Shown: piece by piece, positions 5,851-10,156 of the stretch
Layout: each line of letters begins with the position of its first letter
How positions within the stretch are numbered: the first letter of the stretch is position 1
DNA from: Bacteroidales bacterium
Lineage (GTDB): Bacteria > Bacteroidota > Bacteroidia > Bacteroidales > Muribaculaceae
NCBI GenBank assembly: GCA_030526455.1
Contig: JAUNCU010000039.1
Span: 1 to 10,156, forward strand
Direction: 5' to 3'
DNA: 10,156 bases
Notes under the pieces: model-generated
The model's database searches: none
What the model was told of the DNA's origin: nothing
Seen by the model: only the letters and a program-made list of their open reading frames with translations
Made by a program: the position numbers and the translations under genes

Positions 5851-7869
5851 ATGGATACACTCATTATCAAGATGTTGGGAGCGAAATGGCTCTCGTTTAT
5901 CAAGGCAAAGACCGCTCCGCGATGGCTCGTGCTTTTCGCCGATTTGGTGGTGGTCTCATTTGCTTATTTCCTGTTGGCAATGAGCGATGCGTTCGCTTCA
6001 GGCCCAAGTTTTGAACCGCTCGCGCTCCTGCGCAACTGGGCAATGGTGGTAGTGGTGTATCTCATTTTGATTCTTCTCACGAAATCCTACACCTCCATCA
6101 TCCGCCTCTCGGTGATTGAAGACCTCTACCGTGTGTTTCTGGTGGTGTTCTTCAGCACGCTCATGCTCATCGTGGTCAATTCCATAGCCATGGCATGGTT
6201 GCATGAGGAGTTGATGCGCTTCTGGAGCATTGTGATTATCGGTGCCATCGCGTTCTCTTCGCTGGTGATTGAGCGCCTGCTCATCAAGCACATCTATTCG
6301 GTGATCAGCCAGGTGGAAACCAGCCGCAAGCGTGTGCTGGTGCTGGGCACCTCGCTCGACTCGCTCATCCTTGCCAATGCGCTGAAGAGTGAAATTGGCG
6401 GTAAATACACCCCTGTGGGCCTGCTCGCCGAAAAAGGCACTACCCACGCCGACTCCATCAGTGGTTTCAAGGTTTACGACTACGATGAAGATTCGCTGGT
6501 GAACACTTTTGTGGAAAATCACATCCACGCCCTCATCTTCAGCCACGACAAAGTGAAACTCGTGGGCCGCGAATATGCCGATTTCTTTATCCAGAATAAT
6601 CTCCGCATCCTCTCGCTCAACCGCGTGGAGGAATTTGAGGCAGAGGAAAATGACAAAGATAAAGATGCCAATATCTCTACCTATGTGAAGGAGGTGCAAA
6701 TCGAAGACCTCCTCGGTCGCGATCCTATCGTGCTCAACAACACGCTCGTGCGCTCTAGCGTGCGTGGCTCGGTGGTGCTCATCACCGGTGCCTGTGGCTC
6801 TATCGGTAGCGAAATCGTGCGCCAGGTGGCGTCCTACAAGGCGAAGCAAATCGTGCTCGTCGACCAGGCCGAAACACCTATGCACGACCTCTCGATTGAG
6901 ATGAAGGCGTCGTTCCCCGAGGCCGACATCGTGCTCTATATGGGCGACGTGCAGAACTACGAGCGCATGGAGAAGGCGTTTGCCACCTACAGGCCTCGCT
7001 TCGTGTTCCACGCCGCGGCCTACAAGCATGTGCCTATGATGGAAATCAACCCATCGGAGGCTGTGCTCACTAATGTGATGGGTACGAAAAACATTGCCGA
7101 CCTGGCGCTGAAATACGATGTGCACAAGTTTGTGATGGTGTCGACCGACAAGGCGGTGAACCCCACCAATGTGATGGGCTGCACCAAGCGCCTCGCCGAG
7201 GTCTACACCCAGTCGCTCTTCTTCGACGCCAAGCAGCAGGGCAAGAACACCCAGTTCATCACCACCCGCTTTGGCAACGTGCTGGGCAGCAACGGTTCGG
7301 TGATTCCGCTCTTCCGCAAGCAGATTGCCGCCGGTGGTCCTGTGACCATCACCCACCCCGACATCATCCGCTATTTCATGACCATCCCCGAAGCCTGCAG
7401 CCTCGTGTTGGAAGCCGGCTGTATGGGCAAGGGCGGTGAAATTTATGTGTTCGATATGGGTCAGCCTGTGAAGATCTACGATTTGGCTACCCGCATGATT
7501 TCGCTTGCTGGCCTTCGACCAGGCGTGGATATCGAAATCAAGGAAGTGGGTCTCCGCCCCGGCGAAAAACTCTACGAAGAATTGCTCAACGACAAGGAGA
7601 AGACGCTCGACAGCACCGACAACGAGAAAATCATGGTGGCAAAGGTGCGTACCTACGATTTCAACACCGTGTGCGACAACATCGACAATATCATCACCTT
7701 CGCCGCTGCGGGCAATATCCACGACATGATCAAGAACATGAAGACGTTCATCCCTGAATATCACAGCAACATGTCGGAATTTGAGGATATCGACCGCGAA
7801 ATCAAGGAGGAACAGGAAAAGAAGGCTCAGGTGCCAAGCACACCCGATGCCGAAGTGTATTACTCATAA
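5851..7869 (+). CDS. CapD/WbpM-family nucleotide-sugar 4,6-dehydratase
   Basis: Large membrane-bound extended SDR of the WbpM/FlaA1/PglF/CapD family. Members act at the cytoplasmic face of the inner membrane, typically turning UDP-GlcNAc into a 4-keto-6-deoxy sugar for capsule, O-antigen or protein glycans. The 672 residues show four membrane helices (about 26-45, 61-77, 93-114, 122-141), a regulatory nucleotide-binding-like domain (about 155-260), and a catalytic domain from about 305. NAD binds at TGACGSIGSE (G313, G316, G319). AAYKHVPMMEINP (389-401) is characteristic. The active site has STDK (431-434) and M442-x3-K446, where Met replaces the usual SDR Tyr; this is the SMK signature of the large dehydratases. 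RFGNVLGSNGSVIPLF (473-488) and GLRPGEKLYEELL (567-579) are further family motifs. A charged tail follows residue 640. Exact substrate is an inference. It has its own promoter and long leader. Confidence 0.92.
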   Translation: MDTLIIKMLGAKWLSFIKAKTAPRWLVLFADLVVVSFAYFLLAMSDAFASGPSFEPLALLRNWAMVVVVYLILILLTKSYTSIIRLSVIEDLYRVFLVVFFSTLMLIVVNSIAMAWLHEELMRFWSIVIIGAIAFSSLVIERLLIKHIYSVISQVETSRKRVLVLGTSLDSLILANALKSEIGGKYTPVGLLAEKGTTHADSISGFKVYDYDEDSLVNTFVENHIHALIFSHDKVKLVGREYADFFIQNNLRILSLNRVEEFEAEENDKDKDANISTYVKEVQIEDLLGRDPIVLNNTLVRSSVRGSVVLITGACGSIGSEIVRQVASYKAKQIVLVDQAETPMHDLSIEMKASFPEADIVLYMGDVQNYERMEKAFATYRPRFVFHAAAYKHVPMMEINPSEAVLTNVMGTKNIADLALKYDVHKFVMVSTDKAVNPTNVMGCTKRLAEVYTQSLFFDAKQQGKNTQFITTRFGNVLGSNGSVIPLFRKQIAAGGPVTITHPDIIRYFMTIPEACSLVLEAGCMGKGGEIYVFDMGQPVKIYDLATRMISLAGLRPGVDIEIKEVGLRPGEKLYEELLNDKEKTLDSTDNEKIMVAKVRTYDFNTVCDNIDNIITFAAAGNIHDMIKNMKTFIPEYHSNMSEFEDIDREIKEEQEKKAQVPSTPDAEVYYS

Positions 7870-7970
7870 TTCACACCATTTAACCCCATTAATAGATAAA
7901 CCTGAGACTTTTTACTTACACCACACAGTCTCGTATCTATACGTTTTATTTGACATAGCATATCACCACC

Positions 7971-8843
7971 ATGTGGATAGTTTTGGCTATAGTATCATCT
8001 ATTAGCCTAGGATTTTACGATATCGTAAAAAAACTGGCGCTTGAGGGCAACAACGTGTTTCACGTGTTGTTCCTCAACACCTTTTTCTGCACCCTCTTCA
8101 TGTCGCCCGTGCTCGTGTCAACCATCATGGACATGGAGGGCAACTTCGTGCATCCGCTCAGCCACATGTATCTCTTCATCAAGGCGGTGATCGTGACGGC
8201 CTCGTGGCTGCTGGGCTATTTTGCCATCAAGAATCTGCCGCTGTCGATTCAGGCTTCCATCAATGCCGTCCGTCCCATTCTTGTGCTCGTGGGCGCGCTC
8301 ATCATCTTTGGCGAGTGCCCGGGTCCGCTGCAGTGGGTGGGCATCGTGCTGGGCTTCGTGTCGCTGGCGTGGATTGGCTTCATCGGCCATAAGGAAGGCA
8401 TCCACCTGAGGGGCAACAAATGGTTTTGGGCAGGCCTCGTGAGCGTGGTGCTGTGGGCAGCAAGCGGTCTATACGACAAGTTTCTCATGCTCCACTTCAA
8501 GCCTGTGAACGTGGAGGCGTGGTATTCGTTCTATCAGTTGGTGATCATGTCGGTGGTGATGCTCTTGCTCAAGGGCACGAAGAAGCGCTTCGACAAATTC
8601 CGCTGGCGCTGGTCGATTCTGCTCATCTCCATCTTCATCTGCGTGGCCGACCTCACCTACTTCATGTGCCTCTCCGAACCAGGCTCAATGGTGTCGATTG
8701 CCTCGATGATACGCCGCTGCAGTGCCCTGGTGGCATTCTTCTACGCCGTGATCGTGCTCCGCGAAGGCGACCTCAAACTCAAAATCATCGACCAGTGCCT
8801 GCTCGTGGCGGGTGTGCTGTGCATGGTGATTGGTAGCCTTTAG
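7971..8843 (+). CDS. EamA/DMT-family inner-membrane transporter
   Basis: Second drug/metabolite-type transporter, 290 residues, about ten hydrophobic helices in two EamA repeats (about 2-136 and 151-289). Repeat 1 includes the loop IKNLPLSIQASINAVRPILV and FGECPGPLQWVGIVLG; repeat 2 has YDKFLM, SMVSIASMIRR and LREGDLKLKIID. The N-terminus starts directly in the first helix, as is usual for the family. It differs clearly in sequence from the transporter at the window start, so the two are not recent duplicates. The gap to the dehydratase is 101 bp, with a poor promoter-like TTTATTTG at 7945-7952 and a GAGACT/AGTCTC inverted repeat (7904-7909, 7927-7932). Co-transcription with the dehydratase is possible but unproven. 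Substrate unknown; a role in moving a glycan precursor would be speculation. Confidence 0.88.
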   Translation: MWIVLAIVSSISLGFYDIVKKLALEGNNVFHVLFLNTFFCTLFMSPVLVSTIMDMEGNFVHPLSHMYLFIKAVIVTASWLLGYFAIKNLPLSIQASINAVRPILVLVGALIIFGECPGPLQWVGIVLGFVSLAWIGFIGHKEGIHLRGNKWFWAGLVSVVLWAASGLYDKFLMLHFKPVNVEAWYSFYQLVIMSVVMLLLKGTKKRFDKFRWRWSILLISIFICVADLTYFMCLSEPGSMVSIASMIRRCSALVAFFYAVIVLREGDLKLKIIDQCLLVAGVLCMVIGSL

Positions 8844-8849
8844 GGGAGG

Positions 8850-8880
8850 CTAGTGATGCTAGATTTTCTAGTGGCTCTAG
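8850..8880. repeat. CTAG tetranucleotide array with exact 9-bp period
   Basis: CTAG occurs at 8850, 8859, 8868 and 8877, each exactly nine bases after the last, with unrelated five-base fillers (TGATG, ATTTT, TGGCT). The middle pair forms a small hairpin, CTAGA-TTT-TCTAG (8859-8871). It begins six bases after the transporter stop codon. Confidence 0.6.
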
Positions 8881-8892
8881 AAGGGCGCCCTT
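8881..8892. other. 12-bp perfect palindrome
   Basis: AAGGGCGCCCTT is a perfect self-complementary 12-mer directly after the CTAG array and 11 bp before the rpiB -33 box. It has no loop, so it would suit a dimeric protein site better than an RNA hairpin. No regulator can be named. Confidence 0.35.
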
Positions 8893-8902
8893 TGGGATTC
8901 TC

Positions 8903-8933
8903 TTTGTGGTTACGCCGAAAATCACTATCTTTG
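8903..8933 (+). promoter_or_regulatory. Consensus Bacteroidota promoter of rpiB
   Basis: TTTG (8903-8906) and TATCTTTG (8926-8933) are separated by 19 nt, matching the Bacteroidota housekeeping promoter layout TTTG-N19-TAnnTTTG. Transcription would start near 8940, giving a leader of about 20 nt. This is the best promoter in the window. Confidence 0.85.
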
Positions 8934-8958
8934 CACTACGAAACTACTAATAATCATT

Positions 8959-9414
8959 ATGGCATCAATTTTGAAATCTTGCCTTCCCGTGGCGCTTTGC
9001 TGCGACCATGCTGGCTTGGCAACTAAGCAAGCAGTAATTGCTTATCTTGAGAAAGAAGGTATTGCTTACAAAGACTTTGGCACCTTGAGTGAAGACAGTT
9101 GCGACTATCCCGATTTCGCACACCTCGCAGCCGTGGCTGTGGAAAGCGGCGAATGCTATCCTGGCATTGCCGTGTGTGGCAGCGGTGAGGGCATCAGCAT
9201 GACGCTCAACAAGCATCAGGGCATTCGCGCCGCGCTCTGCTGGATTCCTGAAGTGGCTGCGCTCTCACGCCAGCACAACGACGCCAACTTCATCGCCATG
9301 CCTGGCCGATTCGTTTCCGATGAAGAGGCTATCGCCATGGTAAGCACATTCCTCAACACCGACTTCGAAGGCGGCCGCCACCAGCGCCGTATCGACAAAA
9401 TCTCCTTGAAGTAA
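8959..9414 (+). CDS. rpiB: Ribose-5-phosphate isomerase B
   Basis: Cytosolic enzyme of the non-oxidative pentose phosphate pathway that interconverts ribulose 5-phosphate and ribose 5-phosphate. The 151 residues have the family's usual length. Visible RpiB/LacAB motifs: CDHAG (15-19, with the catalytic-site Asp16 and His17), DYPDFA (49-54), AVCGSGEGISMTLNKHQG (71-88, with the proton-transferring Cys73), GIRAAL (88-93), SRQHNDAN (103-110, His106) and a phosphate-binding arginine cluster near the end (R140, R143, R144). The loop GSGEGIS differs from the more common GTGIGMS. All expected active-site residues are present, so the protein should be active. The ATG at 8959 follows the consensus promoter by about 25 nt. 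The gene stands alone, with a terminator just after it and no transketolase gene beside it. Confidence 0.95.
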   Translation: MASILKSCLPVALCCDHAGLATKQAVIAYLEKEGIAYKDFGTLSEDSCDYPDFAHLAAVAVESGECYPGIAVCGSGEGISMTLNKHQGIRAALCWIPEVAALSRQHNDANFIAMPGRFVSDEEAIAMVSTFLNTDFEGGRHQRRIDKISLK

Positions 9415-9438
9415 CATTTACCCTAAGTTATAAAGAAT

Positions 9439-9483
9439 AACGACAGACTCCTCCCCCAAGGTAGAGCCTGTCGTTTTATTTTT
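9439..9483. terminator. Probable bidirectional terminator between rpiB and folB
   Basis: AACGACAG (9439-9446) pairs perfectly with CTGTCGTT (9468-9475); an inner CTC/GAG pair can extend it after one mismatch. The T-rich TTATTTTTAT follows on the plus side, and A-rich TATAAAGAAT precedes it, giving a U-rich run on the minus strand. It lies between two converging genes, so it can end both transcripts. Confidence 0.8.
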
Positions 9484-9488
9484 ATGCC

Positions 9489-9522
9489 ACCGCCCCCTAG
9501 TCGCACATGGCGGTAGGGCGGT
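9489..9522. other. Inverted repeat just past the folB stop
   Basis: ACCGCCC (9489-9495) and GGGCGGT (9516-9522) form a 7-bp stem with a 20-nt loop, touching the folB stop codon (9522-9524). No U-run follows on either strand, so it may only protect or assist the nearby terminator. Confidence 0.35.
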
Positions 9523-9872
9523 TAGAATTCAATGGTCACGTCCACCTTTTCCATGTCGCATTTGAAGGGTGGGGTGAGTTTGCTGATGGTGATTTCGCCG
9601 CCTGTGACGGTGGCGAATTCGGCCTTCACGCGCTGGATGATGCGGTAGGCCACGTTTTCGAGCAGCAGCGATGGCTTTGCCATTTCGGCTTCTACCACGG
9701 CGTAGAGTTCGGCATAGTTCACGGTGCCGTCGAGGTCGTCGTGGGTCATGGCGCGGTCCATGGGGCAATACACCTTGAGCGACACCTCAAAGTGGTTGCC
9801 CACCACGCGTTCCTGCTCGCCCACGCCGTGATGGGCGAAGAATTTCATGCGATGCAGTGTGATGGCGTTCAT
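9522..9872 (-). CDS. folB: Dihydroneopterin aldolase
   Basis: Folate-pathway enzyme that splits 7,8-dihydroneopterin into 6-hydroxymethyl-7,8-dihydropterin and glycolaldehyde in the cytosol. The 116 residues match the family's compact size. Motifs: FFAHHGVGEQERVVGNHFEV (11-30, with the conserved HGV-x-E-E/Q region), DDLDGTVNYAEL (45-56, with the typical tVNYa), LLLENVAYRI (69-78, with the pterin-binding Glu), and a conserved lysine in SKLTPPF before the final VTIEF strand. The start ATG (9872-9870) overlaps the TGA of the upstream gene as ATGA, so translation is probably coupled. The gene converges on rpiB, with a shared terminator between them. Confidence 0.92.
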   Translation of the reverse strand: MNAITLHRMKFFAHHGVGEQERVVGNHFEVSLKVYCPMDRAMTHDDLDGTVNYAELYAVVEAEMAKPSLLLENVAYRIIQRVKAEFATVTGGEITISKLTPPFKCDMEKVDVTIEF

Positions 9873-10156
9873 TTCTTTGTGGGGCGTAATTTAAGTGGTG
9901 AAAACATTGATTTTGCCATTTCCTCTTCGGCCTTGCCTGGAATCCACACATAGGCGCCGAGGTCGGTGGCCGATCCGCTTGCGAAGCGGTCGTTGCCGTA
10001 GCGGTCGTAGCGTGCGCTTTCGGGGCAGAGGCTACGGTCGCCGCGGGCTATGGCGTCGCTCTCGTTCATCAGGCGGTAGTCGAAGATGTATTTCTCGCGG
10101 TTGACGTAGAATTTCGGGTCGCCCATCCGGGTGTTGACGCGCAGGTAGCGGGCGAT
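9869..10156 (-). CDS. Unrecognised protein, C-terminal part (cut by window edge)
   Basis: The last 95 codons of a minus-strand gene whose start lies beyond the window. The frame stays open through the final base, so the internal ATG at 10126 is probably not the true start. The visible part is soluble-looking and rich in charged and aromatic residues: NREKYIFDYRLMNESDAIAR, DRSLCPESARYDRYGNDRF, GAYVWIPGKAEEEMAKSMF, ending LRPTKK. I do not recognise the family. No signal or membrane segment is visible in this part. Its TGA overlaps the folB ATG in an ATGA junction, so the two are one operon with coupled translation. A role linked to folate is not implied, since folB is often coupled to unrelated genes. 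Confidence 0.7.
   Translation of the reverse strand: MARYLRVNTRMGDPKFYVNREKYIFDYRLMNESDAIARGDRSLCPESARYDRYGNDRFASGSATDLGAYVWIPGKAEEEMAKSMFSPLKLRPTKK

Noticed and set aside
5998..7764. Open reading frame of 588 codons on the minus strand inside the dehydratase gene
   Set aside because: It is the antisense shadow of a gene with strong C/G third-position bias: the translation is rich in His, Glu, Val and Asp without domain motifs, while the plus strand has full family motifs.
74..8843. Composite transposon or duplication bounded by the two EamA transporters
   Set aside because: The two transporters differ along their length at protein level, and no transposase or terminal inverted repeats are seen.

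Overview
This window looks like a piece of a Bacteroidales chromosome, most likely from a Prevotellaceae or Muribaculaceae gut or rumen lineage. The reasons are Bacteroidota-type promoter boxes (TAnnTTTG at 1234, 5683 and 8926, the last with a TTTG box 19 nt upstream), weak or absent Shine-Dalgarno sequences, and a lipoprotein with a Bacteroidota surface-export signal. It also carries protein families typical of this order: PCMD, calycin-like barrel, dockerin-like C-termini, and WbpM/CapD-type dehydratase. The genus is an inference; no rRNA or marker gene settles it.

Layout: (1) 74-949, an EamA-type drug/metabolite exporter with a GTG start. (2) 950-1309, a gene-free stretch with degenerate GC-rich tandem repeats of about 32 bp, a hairpin and a promoter. 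(3) 1310-5525, four co-oriented cell-surface genes: a PCMD lipoprotein, an outer-membrane beta-barrel protein whose start overlaps the preceding stop, a secreted calycin-PCMD-dockerin protein, and a smaller secreted calycin protein with half a dockerin. A very strong hairpin terminator at 5594-5638 closes this module. (4) A consensus -7 box with a leader of about 150 nt, followed by a large membrane-bound nucleotide-sugar 4,6-dehydratase (5851-7869) and a second EamA transporter (7971-8843). (5) A 9-bp-periodic CTAG array, a textbook promoter and rpiB (8959-9414). (6) A probable bidirectional terminator, then on the minus strand folB (9522-9872), coupled by an ATGA overlap to an unrecognised gene that runs off the window end.

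The most interesting part is the four-gene surface module. Both secreted proteins begin with the same calycin-like domain and end in dockerin-type calcium-binding repeats. The first carries an inserted PCMD domain related to the one in the lipoprotein that opens the cluster. The arrangement suggests a surface assembly (anchor lipoprotein, outer-membrane barrel, two secreted binding proteins) with no enzyme and no SusCD pair. Its ligand cannot be read from the sequence. The other genes are ordinary housekeeping or envelope genes: pentose phosphate pathway, folate synthesis, surface-sugar synthesis and small-molecule export.
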